Part shown: positions 32,491-44,141 of the stretch, piece after piece | Position numbering within the stretch: the first letter of the stretch is position 1 | How the letters are laid out: each line of letters opens with the position of its first letter | Assembly (NCBI RefSeq): GCF_905220415.1 | Contig: NC_059565.1 | Coordinates: 627,501-691,500 of the forward strand | Origin: Colias croceus | Lineage: Eukaryota > Arthropoda > Insecta > Lepidoptera > Pieridae | DNA: 64,000 nt | Reading direction: 5' to 3' | Program-made: the position numbers and the translations under genes | The notes under the pieces: generated by a model | Seen by the model: only the letters and a program-made list of their open reading frames with translations | The model's database searches: none | What the model was told of the DNA's origin: nothing

Positions 32491-32696
32491 AAAAAGATTA
32501 ATTTCGGCAAGTAAGCGTGTAATTATATTGTACTGTTTTTGTGTAAGTCTAATAAACATGCATCCTTACAATTTTTGTTATGTTACAGTAGGAAAAAATT
32601 GTTTGTTTGATACGATTTAATATTGACTGAAAATTACTGAACCGATTTAATTATTTTACCATTAGAAAGCCGAATATTTACAGAGCTACATCCTAT

Positions 32697-32935
32697 CCTA
32701 CTAATATTATAAATGCGAAAGTTTATGAGGATGTGTGTGTGTGTGTATGTGTGTTTGTTACTCTTTCACGGAAATTCTACTGAACCGATTACAATGAAAT
32801 TTAGCACACAATATAAAGAGGGTAACTTGGATTTGTTAATCCAAGTTATGTGTTCATAGAATAGGTTTTATCCCGGAAATCCAACGGGATCGGAAACTAT
32901 GCGGGTTTTCCTTTGACAAAGGGGGGGATGAATAC
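32697..32935 (+). mobile_element. Helitron, family A variant, 3' end lost
   Basis: Has head cctactaatattataaatgc, a (GT)n run and cccggaaatccaacgggatc; the hairpin is replaced by a G run. Confidence 0.5.
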
Positions 32936-33533
32936 CTAATAATATCTTATCGGTGACGCTTAAAAGTGTTTATTTGAACGCGCTAATCTCAGGAACTACA
33001 GCCTACAGGGGCCGTATTATGAACTGACTGGCAAATTCATATTTGTTTATATATATTTATTCTCTTAAATTATTGTCAAGGTTCAAAATTTTAACTAATC
33101 GCGAGCAAAACCGCAGCCTCTAGTTAGTTAATTTTACAAATAATGTGAATGCGTAAGTATAGCAAAAAGAAACGACTAAAAAACCGTTGTTTTATATGAA
33201 AAATCGCTATAATTTTTTTTACGACCAATCATAATGTTACAGATTATTTTTTTACGCATTAGGTACTCCGAAACGGCCTTAACAAATAAAAAAAAACAAT
33301 TAGTATCACTTTGCCTATTATTAATAATTACATTTTTTTTCTCGCGGTTTTTTTATTTTTATTTCTTCTTTAGTCAGTTTTTAAAAATTTTAGGGTTACG
33401 TATGTTTAAATACAAAAAAATATGAACAGATGTTCCTTTTTTTATTAAGGATAATTTCTTATGATTTCAAGATTCGGAAAAATAGCTAGGTTGGTTTTAG
33501 ATATATATTTACCTTTCTCAGTACTAGCTTTCC

Positions 33534-33744
33534 GCCCGCGGGTTCACCCGAGTTTTTTAAGAAAAAACCGCACAGTTCAGGTTCCGTGGGATTTCCGGGA
33601 TAAAACCTATCTTATGTTTTAATCCAAGTTACCCTATATATGTATGCTAAATTTCATTGTATTCAGTTCAGTAGTATTTGCGTGAAATAGTAACAAACAC
33701 ACTCATACACATCCTCACAAACTTTCGCATTTATAATATTAGTT
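33534..33744 (-). mobile_element. Helitron, family A variant
   Basis: CTAG plus tttccgcccgcgggttcacc at left; head revcomp at right. Confidence 0.6.
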
Positions 33745-33816
33745 GGTAAGTAACTATTATATTTTATCGTCTCAAAAAAAAACAACCAATTTTCTTGTAC
33801 GATTCATAATATTTTT

Positions 33817-34032
33817 AACCGACTTCAAAAAAGGAGGAGGTTATCAATTCGGCCGGTATGTTTTTTTTATGTATGTACACCGATTACTCCGAGGTTTCTG
33901 AACCGATTTACGTGATTCTTTTTTTGTTCGATGCGGGATGGTGTCGAATTGGTCTCATAAAAATTTTATTCGGATAGGCCCAGTAGTTTTTATTTTATGG
34001 GCATTTTTGCAAGTGCAAGTTTGAAGTCGGTT
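33817..34032 (-). mobile_element. Repeat F, complete
   Basis: Bounded by aaccgacttcaaaaaaggag and gtttgaagtcggtt, short inverted ends, with no ORF. Opposite orientation to the copies at 32250 and 61035. Confidence 0.65.
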
Positions 34033-34203
34033 GTTTTTAACGCAGTTATCACTTGTTTTATTATAAGTTTATACATATAGTTAGACGGTGGGTTTAGTAA
34101 TTAATTTCTTCCACGACTTTTTATCAAAACTAACGATATGTGAGTGTCTAAAAATTCATAGTGCAGAATTAAATCTTTTCATTTATTTAATTAGGTACTA
34201 CTA

Positions 34204-34345
34204 CTAGCTTTCCGCCCGCGGCTTCGCCCGCTTTCATCCCGCCCGCATCAAAATCGGTTGCGTAGTTTTAAAGACATAGCATACAAAGGGATATAGGAAC
34301 AGAGAAAGGGACTTTGTTTTATACTAGGTATGTAGAGATTTAATA
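34204..34345 (-). mobile_element. Helitron, family C
   Basis: CTAG, hairpin ccgcccgcggcttcgcccgc, then aaaatcggttgcgtagtttt; part of the interior is deleted. Confidence 0.6.
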
Positions 34346-34398
34346 ATTCTTTATATTTTTTCAAACATGGAAAGCGGCAAGATAAATATATAAATGAA

Positions 34399-34640
34399 CT
34401 AGATTTCCGCCCGCAGCTTCGCCCGCGTTTGCAAGGAAAACCCGCATAGTTCCTGTTCCCGTGGGGATTTCCGGGATAAAAACTATCCTATGTGTTAATC
34501 CATGTTACCCTCTATATGTGTGCTAAATTTCATTGTAATCGGTTCAGTGGTTTTTACGTGAAAGAGTAACAAACATCCATACATCCATACATCGATACAT
34601 CCATAGGTACTTACAAACTTTCGCCTTTATATTATATATT
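34399..34640 (-). mobile_element. Helitron, family A variant
   Basis: CTAG plus atttccgcccgcagcttcgc; includes a (CATACATC)n run near the head. Confidence 0.6.
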
Positions 34641-34947
34641 AAGATATTAAGATTAAGATAAATCGAGGTAAAAATAGTATGCCTACTAATTATAACTAGC
34701 CGAATTTCCCGGCTGCACTCGGGTGAAGAAAAAATAATATAGCCTATTATACTGTGTAAAATAACGTTAATAATGGCAAAAGAATTTTAAATTTAAAAAT
34801 CGGTTCTGCAGTTTATGCAAATATATTGTGTTTATAATATGAGTGCGAAAGCTTAAATTTTTAGAGTACACTACCTCCCTATGTTTCTTATTTTATGTAA
34901 CTTAGTTTTTGCTTGCTTGGTTTAATTTTATAAATATCACTATCACT

Positions 34948-35113
34948 AAAACAAAGTCGCTTTCTCTGTCCCTTTGTATGCTTAAATCTTAAAAACTACG
35001 CAACGAATTTTGATGCGGTTTTTTTAATAGATAGAGTGATTCAAGAGAAAGGTTTTAGTATATAATTTATTAGGTTTTAGACAAAGCGGGCGAAGCCGCG
35101 GGCGGTAAGCTAG
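34948..35113 (+). mobile_element. Helitron, family C
   Basis: aaacaaagtcgctttctctg head to gcgaagccgcgggcggtaag plus CTAG. Confidence 0.7.
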
Positions 35114-35524
35114 TATTAAACAAAAAAAAAACGAAAGACAGTACTTTTAGCCATGCAATTCACGTAACTACGCAAAAATAACAAAAAATATAAATCATAA
35201 ATATTTACCTATACAAAAAAAATGTTAATAAAATTTAAAATACTTATACTTATTTAGAAAAACTTACCAAAAAATGGGGATAAAAAAACGTAAGCGTAAC
35301 ACTGTTCTCTCTTCTATAAATCAAAAACAACTGTGCTTGTAACAGCATAGTAGTCTATTTATTATTACTGAAGGGTGCCGAAGTTTTTACATTTTTAGGG
35401 TACCGTAGAAATAAGTTTACGCTACAGAGCCAAGAAACAGCTATACATAATTTTTTTTAGTCATTAATAAAAAAAAATTGATAACCCTAGATCACCAATA
35501 AAAAAAATTGCCATTATTTAAGTA

Positions 35525-35722
35525 CTAGCTGTGCGCTGCGGTTTTACCCGCATTGCTCAGCTCCTGCTGGTCTTAGCATGATGATATATAGCCCATACCT
35601 GTAGCCTTCCTCGATAAATGGGCTATCTAACAGCGAAATAATTTTTCAAATAGGACCGGTAGTTCCTGAGATTAGCGCGTACAAACAAACAAACTCTTCA
35701 GCTTTATAATATTAAGTAAAGA
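35525..35722 (-). mobile_element. Helitron, family B
   Basis: CTAG, ctgtgcgctgcggttttacc, and revcomp of the family head at the right. Confidence 0.65.
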
Positions 35723-36185
35723 TATCACAAAAACAATTTCATTTCGTTACGTTTTCTTTTGTTTTTCCGTAATAGGGAGGTAATTATTATTTTTTTATTT
35801 ACAGTCGATCAACTAAAAACTACTTATTATTATGTAACTTTAGGTATGTTTGGAATAAACAGTCGGACAGCGAAGTTAACTTAGTCCCACAACAGATTTA
35901 CGGAACCTTTATTTTGCGAATTCGATTCGCACTTGACTGTGTTTTTTGTTTTATAATCCCTATATTATAATATTCAATACTGTGATTATATAAAAAACGT
36001 CATTTTCAAATATCTCTAAAAAAATACAAAAAAATTGTAATTAATATAAACAATTAATTAACATTACTATAATATTCAACTAGGATTCTTTAAGAAGCGC
36101 TTTGAATCTTAAAAATCTATACCACAGATAATTCAATACTTTACTCTATATACTCACTACTAGGTAGGTATTAGATTATCTGTGC

Positions 36186-36391
36186 TAATATTATAAAGCT
36201 GAAGAGTTTGTTTGTTTGCTTGAACGCGCTTATCTCAGGAACTGCGGGTCCGATTCGAACAATTATTCCATTTATCCAGGGAGGCTATACGCTAAATATC
36301 ATCACGCTAAGACCAATAGGAGCGTAGCAATGCGGGTAAAACCGCGGAGCACTGACACCGAAAGAATTTTTCAAATCGGACCAGTTGTAAT
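36186..36391 (+). mobile_element. Helitron family B, head-to-tail with an inverted second piece
   Basis: Forward copy to about 36355 (gggtaaaaccgcggagcac), then a reverse-oriented family B segment that resumes at 36776-36830 on the far side of the inserted palindrome. Confidence 0.55.
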
Positions 36392-36761
36392 AGTTCAGGA
36401 TACATCGCCCATTTTTGCAAGTAACTACTATCAAGCTGATTTTCCGTTTGTAGCTTTATTTTGATGAGACACCGAATAATTTCGTGTACGAAACTCTCGA
36501 TTGTGGTAGCTAACAGAGATAACAAGGATAAAATTTTTTGATTTGATGGTTCTCAAATATTTATTACGCAATTTGTAGGACAATATGTCTGTTGAATTAT
36601 ATTACATCAAATCAAAAATTTTTATCCTTATTATCTCTGTTAGCTACCACAATCGAGACTTTCGTACACGAAATTATTGGGCGTCTCATCAAAATAAAGC
36701 TACAAACGGAAAATTAGCTTGATAGTAATCACTTTCAAAAATGGGCGATGTATCCTGAACT
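36392..36761. mobile_element. Palindromic element, arms about 155 nt
   Basis: Left arm from agttcaggatacatcgccca, right arm ending tgggcgatgtatcctgaact, loop of about 60 nt. Arms match almost fully. Inserted in Helitron family B sequence. Confidence 0.75.
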
Positions 36762-38380
36762 ATAATAGTACTTACCTACCTGAGATTAGCGCGTACAAAC
36801 AAACTCTTCAGCTTCATTATATTAGTAGGTATAGATGCACATTAACATACATTGTTTTTAACAATGAAATAATGATAAATTATGTCATTAATGACCATTA
36901 ATAAATAATTGAGTCCATTATTTGCAAATTTCCTCTGTTTTATGCAACTTTGTATTATTTTATGTAAAAATCATAATTAACCGACATCAAAATAAGAGGA
37001 AGATCTTTGTACCTCTGTATAAGTACATTTTAATTATCGATTAGTATCGATTGTTTAGTAATAATCTATATCTATACATAGATACCTATAATAAAATTGT
37101 AGGAAAGTCAAAACTGTACATTCAATATTTTTTAAAAGAATACTTGGAGCGTGATCTACAATCGATATCGAAGCCGTTAATTCGTTTTAAATTTTTGTCT
37201 GTTTGTCTGTATGTATGCGGGCTAAACTCAAAGAGTACTTGCATGGATTTAGTTCAAATTTTACATGAATATTACTAACGGATCGGTTCAACATATATAA
37301 GCTATATATATATCATCACGCTAAGACCAAAAGGAGCGGAGTAATGCGGGTAAAACCGCGGGGCACTGATAGTACAAAATATAGTAACTTTTATAATAAT
37401 TATAATAAGTTTATATAGCTGATCTTGCCAGCATGTACTATTATTATCCTAAAATTACGTCAGTCATATTGTCGTGAAGAAAGTTTTAAGAAAATATGTA
37501 CAACAGTTTTATGTTACGTGATATTAATATTATTTAGCATCTAACATAATGCCTAGTAACAGATAAACCCAAGCAATGCGATTACCAGGTCACCTACTAG
37601 GTATTCAGGAACGACCTAGACCAGACGTTTATTTGTCGCAGTAATATTGTTAAAACTAGCAGATTATAATAAGTCGAGATATTGTAAAGTGTGAAAAACT
37701 GCAATTTGTAACATCACTAAATAGTATAAAACAATGTCGCATTCTATTGTCTTTGTGTCCACTTTAAAATTATGTAACAGATTTTTAGCGTTAATAGATA
37801 GTTATTCAAGTTAAGGTTAGCACCACGCGGACGAAACCGCGAGCGAAAATCTAGTAACAATATAAAACTAAAATTTGGTCATATGATTTTGTACGGCATC
37901 TGTGTCATACTATTTCAATACTGCTTTTAATCCATTATTCCGCAACGTCGTACAAAAATCATGGAGACAAGGGGAAAAAATCTCTACCTGTACTTTCGAA
38001 TTCTCATCTGCACTCAGGTGGACAGCTTACAAGAGACAGCATAGTGCTGAATCTTATTATTTTATGCTAATATTTCGTTCTAGATAGGTCACCTGGTGGT
38101 CCAAATGTCCCATCAATTTTATCAACATGGGCCTGTCTATATGTTACCTTTTGTTGGTGACTTTTTTAAGTTAATTCTTATCACATATTTAACTTTAATT
38201 TATGTTTCCTCTGAAATATTGTGCATGTTGAATACATAATATTACAGTGTGTTATAAAAAGGGTCATAATTTAATGTAATAATTTATTTGATATATATAA
38301 ATATTTATACCTTGTTTTTGTAGTTTATTTCATTTGGCTGTATCGTTTGAATTATTTTACTTGAACTTGAGTATAGGCTA

Positions 38381-38800
38381 GCGACATAATATACAGATAC
38401 AACCAGTAGGGAAACTTCATACAACACGTCGAAATGGCTCACGCACACAAGCAAGCGTGTTTACGAGAAACGTAAGGGTATTATGACAATTGACAGAATA
38501 TAATATACTAGCTTACCGCCCGCGTCTTCGCCCGCTTTGTCTAAAACCTAATAAATTATATACTAAAACCTTATTCTTGAATCTATCTATCTATTAAAAA
38601 AAACTGCATCAAAATCCGTTGCGTAGTTTTAAAGATTTAAGCATACAAAGGGACATAAGGACAGAGAAAGTAACTTTGTTTTAAACTATGTAGTGAAGAA
38701 TACCCTTACGATTCTCGTGTGTGTGAATCACTTCGAACGTGATGTATGAAGTCCCTACTGGTTCCCTACTGGTTGTATCTGTATATTTTGCTAGCTACTA
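38381..38800. mobile_element. Palindromic element split by a Helitron
   Basis: Left arm (gctagcgacataatatacag ... cgtaagggtatt) is the inverse of the right arm (aatacccttacg ... tgtatattttgctagc). A family C Helitron occupies the loop at 38508-38693. Confidence 0.7.
38508..38693 (-). mobile_element. Helitron, family C, in a palindrome loop
   Basis: CTAG, ttaccgcccgcgtcttcgcc, and the aaaatccgttgcgtagtttt core. Confidence 0.7.
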
Positions 38801-40159
38801 GTTATTATTCTGTGATATAGGTATTCTTCCATATCTATGTAATTCAATGATCCCTTCTAACTTGTACAAATTTTTTTTTGTATGTTCTTGGTTTTAATGA
38901 CGTCAGCATTTAATCAATAAGAAACATAGGTAAGAAAAACTTTTAGAATATTCCACCTATAACTTACGCACATGGCTTTGTCTATTTTTTTTTTCACGAA
39001 AACATTTAACATATTTATTTGTTTTTGTACTTAGATTTGGCATAATGACACAAACATTAAAATAAATTATACGTTGATGACGTTTTTGATATTTTCATAC
39101 GTAAATCCTATCCTATCCTATCCTACTAATATTATAAATGCGAAAGTTTGTGAGGATGTGTGTGTGTTTATTACTTTTTCACGCAAATACTACTGAAAAC
39201 CGCGGAGCACAGCTAGTAATTACATATTCAGGCTATATTATTAGGTCTATATATGTATATATTTTAGTGACGCCTTAAAAATCATTATTTCTCTATTTCC
39301 AATCGGAGAAAGTCTCTTGCAAACATATCATTACTTACGTACATATATACATACAAACATATAAGTGATAAGAAGCGTTTTGAAATGAACTTTATCACAT
39401 TAAAAATAAGGTTAACTTTGATTTGAAGTGAACTGAGAAAGCCTTAGATAAATACCTTAATTCATGTATATTGTTTTCTCTAAATAACGAAAAACTATTA
39501 ATTGATTAATTACAAGATAAAAAAATCTATAGAAAATTTGATTGTTTGTCTGTTTGCTGATTTTATTATGATCTATAACTTTTACATACAATCATATTAC
39601 AATGTAATAAACTAAATTATCACTAAGCGAAAAAAACTATCTGAACTATGAATTAAAAGCCTCTGACGTGGATATAAAATTTCATAAAAATTGGTCAAGT
39701 CGTTTCCGGGGTGTATTGAAACTAACACATGTGAAACAATTTATATGTAAGAAAGATTATGTAATAGCAACATAGAAGACATACGTTAGTCATTAAGAAA
39801 ATACATCTAAAATTGCTGTGTCTATAATCTATTACAATAAGACAGTTACGTAAAGTGTAGGTCAATGCAACCACAGACACATTAATCGTATAGATACTAG
39901 ATGTGACTGCATTTTATTTTTCTTATGGAGAACTATGAGAGAAATCAAAACAATCACTATAATACCGATTATACGTTATCTAAAATGTGTGCGTAGTTTT
40001 AAAAAAATATATTTATATTTTACCAATAAATATAGTCTGAAAAACAAAAAAACACGCTTTCAAGATAGATGCAGCTAAAAATTAGAAAATAATTCTTAAT
40101 CTAGGAATCAAAATTGAATGTTTGTGAAAAAAGCGTGTACATTTATGATATTATTGCAT

Positions 40160-40262
40160 TGTCACCGGACCTTGATAAGTGTACTTTGAACCAAATCCGT
40201 CGGTTTTAAGTGGGACAAAATCGAGTCTAAAGGAGTCGATATACAAAAATTACATCAACAAC
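40160..40262 (-). repeat. Dispersed repeat, family G fragment
   Basis: ccttgataagtgtactttga and gtcgagtctaaaggagtcga identify it. Confidence 0.5.
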
Positions 40263-40283
40263 TATCACTTCACTACATAGATA

Positions 40284-40467
40284 CCCATTATAAAACAAAG
40301 TCGCTTACTCTGTCCCTATGTCCCTTTGTATGCTTAAATCTTGAAAACTACGCAACCGATTTTGTTGCGGTTTTTTTTTATTAGATAGAGTGATTCAAGA
40401 GGAAAGTTTTAGTATATTATTTATGAGGTTTTAGACAAAGTGGGCGTAGCCGCGGGCGGAAAGCTAG
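40284..40467 (+). mobile_element. Helitron family C, first of a tandem pair
   Basis: Starts near attataaaacaaagtcgctt and ends agccgcgggcggaaagCTAG. The next copy begins at once. Confidence 0.75.
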
Positions 40468-40651
40468 TTATATTATAAAACAAAGTCGCTTACTCTGTCC
40501 CTATGTCCCTTTGTATGCTTAAATCTTGAAAACTACGCAACCGATTTTGTTGCGGTTTTTTTTATTAGATAGAGTGATTCAAGAGGAAAGTTTTAGTTTA
40601 TTATTTATTAGGGTTTAGACAAGGTGGGCGAAGCCGCGGGCGGTAAGCTAG
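40468..40651 (+). mobile_element. Helitron family C, second of a tandem pair
   Basis: Nearly identical to 40284-40467, including shared private variants (aaccgattttgttgcggttt). Ends CTAG at 40648-40651. Confidence 0.75.
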
Positions 40652-40934
40652 TAATTTATAAAACTTATATTATTGGAAACTGGCTGTCAAATACAACAAA
40701 ATCGGATTCTGTTCTGTAAGATGTAAGTAAACAAAGTTAAATTATTATTAAAACATCCGCATGCAAAATAATTAGGTATTAAAAATATTGTAATCACACA
40801 TTTTTACTTTTAAAATCGTTGTATTTAATTTAAAGTTCAAGGATATAAATTGGCTCCAGAAATCCGATTTCCGTCAATATTTATTTCCTTTTTTTCATAT
40901 AGTTAATTACGTTACATTTTACGTAAATAACTTA

Positions 40935-41100
40935 TAAGTTCAGCATGTTTGATATTTTGGAATGGTATCCGTCTTACACATGGAATATAAGGGCTAAAAA
41001 AATCCGTCTTACGCTTTTTCGATCAGGCCACGTGTCCTGACGCGAGTTTAAGATTTTATACCCAACGCCGCTAAAGAAGTTTTCACTTCAATAAGACAAT
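40935..41100. mobile_element. Repeat H, copy 1
   Basis: Contains cttttcgatcaggccacgtg and aagattttatacccaacgcc, ending gctaaagaagttttcacttc. Opposite orientation to 50468-50695. Confidence 0.6.
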
Positions 41101-42139
41101 AAAATGAATTTGTTTTCAATTCAATTAGTTCGCTGTTAAAATAAATATTTTAATTAAAATAAGCGCTTGTCCCTAAACCATAGGCACGGTAGTATACGAC
41201 ATCTAGTAATCTATGGTCAGTGACCTATGAGTCATTGAGCAAAACAGTGTCAGAGAAAGTGCTAACAATTTCACTGAATATCGAAACTTTTCTTACGGTA
41301 AGAACCTTACTGTGTTATTAGATTCGCTTCATACTATGCATTAGTTCATCCTTTCCTATCCTATTCCTACTAATATTATAAATGCGAAAGTTTGTTAGGA
41401 TGGATGTGTGTAGGTGTGTATGTTTGTAACTCTATCACGAAAAAACTAATGAACCGAATACAAATTACAATTAAGTTATATCATCCATACCATCCCAAAC
41501 CCACTTATTTCATAAATTTCGATTAAATTGTATTTACACGCTTTCTCGTACACAGAATCACGTGTTCGACTTCCGTGTTATATAAATACATCGAAAAGTG
41601 CACAGCTATTTATAATTATTAACAACAGTTCTCGATTTCAAGGACAAAATTGTATTCAATTAAACATAATATACTCTATCCTATATAAATATTATTAACT
41701 AGCTTCCGCCCGCGACTCCGTCCGCGCGGATGTCGGTCTTCGCGTGGATGGTTTATTTCTCCATTTTGAGTAACTCTGACAATGACATCTTATAAATATC
41801 TATTGGACCCAAATACGGCTAGGCCTATAATAATACGCAACGTGTGTTCGCGGTTCTACAGAACAACGTCTATGGATAACTGAAAAATTGAGATTAATTT
41901 TTTTTCTACGTATTTTTCCAGGATAAAAAGTATCCTATTTTACGCCCAGGATAATAAGGTATAATTATACCAAGTTTCATCGAAATCGAACCGGTAGTTT
42001 TCACGTGATGTCTTCACATACAGACAGACAGACAGACAAAAAATTTTTTAATCACATATTTGGGTTTGGTATTGATCCAGTAACACCCCCTGGTATTTAT
42101 TTTTTCAATATTTTCAATGTACAGAATTGACCCTTCTAC

Positions 42140-42345
42140 AGATTTATTATATGTATAGATGCGGAAGTTTGTGAGGATGGATGGATGTTTGTTACTCTTT
42201 CACGCAAATACTACTGAACCGATTACAATGAAATTTGGTATGTATATAGCTGAAGACCCAGAATACGATATACCTAGGCTACTATTTATTCCGGAAATAT
42301 CACAGGGACGGGAACTTTGCGGGTTTTTGTTTGAAAACGTGGGCG
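42140..42345 (+). mobile_element. Helitron, family A variant, decayed end
   Basis: ctactgaaccgattacaatg core and gggaactttgcgggtttttg; the hairpin is lost. The open frame here is a repeat artefact. Confidence 0.5.
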
Positions 42346-42449
42346 AGGAAAGAAATCTTGTAGTCTTGATTACTAGCTTTCCGACCGCGGCTTAATCTCT
42401 TGACTTAAAAATTACAAATTAAAACCAAGAACAACTATAGGTAGGTATA

Positions 42450-42809
42450 CAGGGTGTCCACTATTGGTATACTAAGTGCGAAGAGACTTGTAGTTTAGCA
42501 AACACAACAAAATTACGTCAAAAATTGTTTGCTTTTTTCCTGAAAATCCATGCTTTCTTCTCTAGCTTCGCGCATCCGTTATATACCTACCTAATGTGAG
42601 CATTTCGTCTATGAAAACATAATGTGACATAATCCACGTGCTGGTGGCAAAAATGGGCGGGTTTCTTGTTAGAGGTGTACACATAGATTTTTAAGAATTC
42701 ATCTATTAAAAAAAATGCGTCTGGAATTTTGTAAGTATTTTTTATGTACTCAGCGTATGCAAAACTTTAACCTCCTTTGAGCTTAGTATACCAACAGTGG
42801 GACACCCTG
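42450..42809. mobile_element. TIR element with cagggtgtcc ends, copy 2
   Basis: Inverted relative to copy 1 (23326-23721), also bounded by TATA. Left cagggtgtccactattggta, right ccaacagtgggacaccctg. Confidence 0.75.
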
Positions 42810-43136
42810 TATAGTGTATATAGATATATAAAAATCAGTTGTGTAGTTTTCATGTAGTTTTACAACTAATTAGGCTGCCTTATCTCTTTAGCGATCTCTA
42901 ACACGCAACCAGAGTATAAGGTTATAATAATAAAACACAAACAAATTAATTATTAAACATAAACAAAAAGTACATTATGCTAACAAATGTATGTTTGTTT
43001 ATCAACCGACTCAAAATGAGTTTTTTTGGTTTGTTACATCAGAACTTTCGACTGATTGAACTGATTTTGATGATTTCTTTTATTTCAAAGATGCCTTCCG
43101 ATAGGTATATCGCCCGGCAAACTTCTTGGCCAAAAA

Positions 43137-43212
43137 GTAGCGTGGTGGGGGAAGCTTGCGCATATAAAAAATGTACTAAAACTTGATGCGCAAACTTCCC
43201 CCACCACGCTAC
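43137..43212. repeat. 76-nt near-perfect hairpin
   Basis: Arm 43137-43163 (gtagcgtggtgggggaagct...) pairs with 43186-43212 over 27 bp with one mismatch; the loop is 22 nt. Size and shape resemble an insect pre-miRNA, but it could be a MITE remnant. Confidence 0.6.
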
Positions 43213-43599
43213 CATTTTTTTCGCTTAGTTATTTTTTGTGGATTATTCAAATTTTGATTACCTAGTTATTCATATTAAATCTAAGATATCATATTATGTT
43301 TTTCTTTAATGACGTCAGTAATTGTTACACATACTTTTTTATGTAAAAGATGTTCTTTTTTATTAAATTATTACAAAAAGTGCTAGTAAATTATACGTTT
43401 TTTCTCTTCTCATAACTCATAAGCTACCTTGTAACGTAAGAAAAATATATTAATAAAAAATTAACCGTTCCGAAGTATTGCAACATAATAACATATTATA
43501 ATTCGTTGTTAAAAATAATGTATTTTAAACTATTTGTGTTGGAGTCATTTTTTTGTCAATTTTTCACTTAGGTTTGGTTTTTCCCTTCACATTCGACAA

Positions 43600-43905
43600 T
43601 GTTGGGCGATCCTTGATAAGTGTACAAAGTTTGAACTAAATATGTCCGTTTAAGGGTGCTTATCCACTAATAATGTGCGAGCACAGTGTGCGAGGATGTG
43701 CACAGGGAATGTGTTTGTAAAGAACCAATCATATCGCTTCATTTAGTTTGAAGTTTAGGGTTTGAAGCGATACTATTTGTTATTTACAAACACATACAAT
43801 ACACATCCTCGCACAATATTGGTGGAAAATCATCCTAAAGTGGGTCAAATTCGAGTCTAAAGGCATCTGTTACATATACAAACATACAGATGAAGCTAAT
43901 AAATG
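43600..43905 (-). repeat. Dispersed repeat, family G, interrupted
   Basis: Split by the MITE at 43654-43835; joined halves match 26390-26545 across the site. Confidence 0.65.
43654..43835. mobile_element. MITE with TAA duplication, empty site present in window
   Basis: TAA at 43651-43653 and 43836-43838. The uninterrupted target gtccgtttaaagtgggtc occurs at 26456. Ends gggtgcttatccac and gtggaaaatcatcc. Confidence 0.8.
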
Positions 43906-43961
43906 CGTGTTATGTGGTTATATTAATATTAATACTGAAAAAAATTGTATCATCACTAGAT

Positions 43962-44141
43962 AGTATAAAACAAAGTCGCTTTCTCTGTCCCTATGTCCCT
44001 ATGTACGCTTAAATCTTTAAAACTACGCAACGGATTTTGAAGCGGTTTAGAATTTAGATAGAGTGATTCAAGAGGAAGGTTTTAGTATATATAATTTATA
44101 GGTTTTAGACAAAGCGGGCGAAGCCGCGGGCGGTAAGCTAG
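43962..44141 (+). mobile_element. Helitron, family C
   Basis: aaacaaagtcgctttctctg to gcgaagccgcgggcggtaag plus CTAG. Confidence 0.7.

Noticed and set aside
37902..38087. 61-aa plus-strand frame
   Set aside because: No recognisable family, no splice context, and ordinary length for chance in this much DNA.
42159..42395. 78-aa frame MRKFVRMDGCLL...
   Set aside because: Lies wholly in a family A Helitron; the same peptide-like string appears in other copies.
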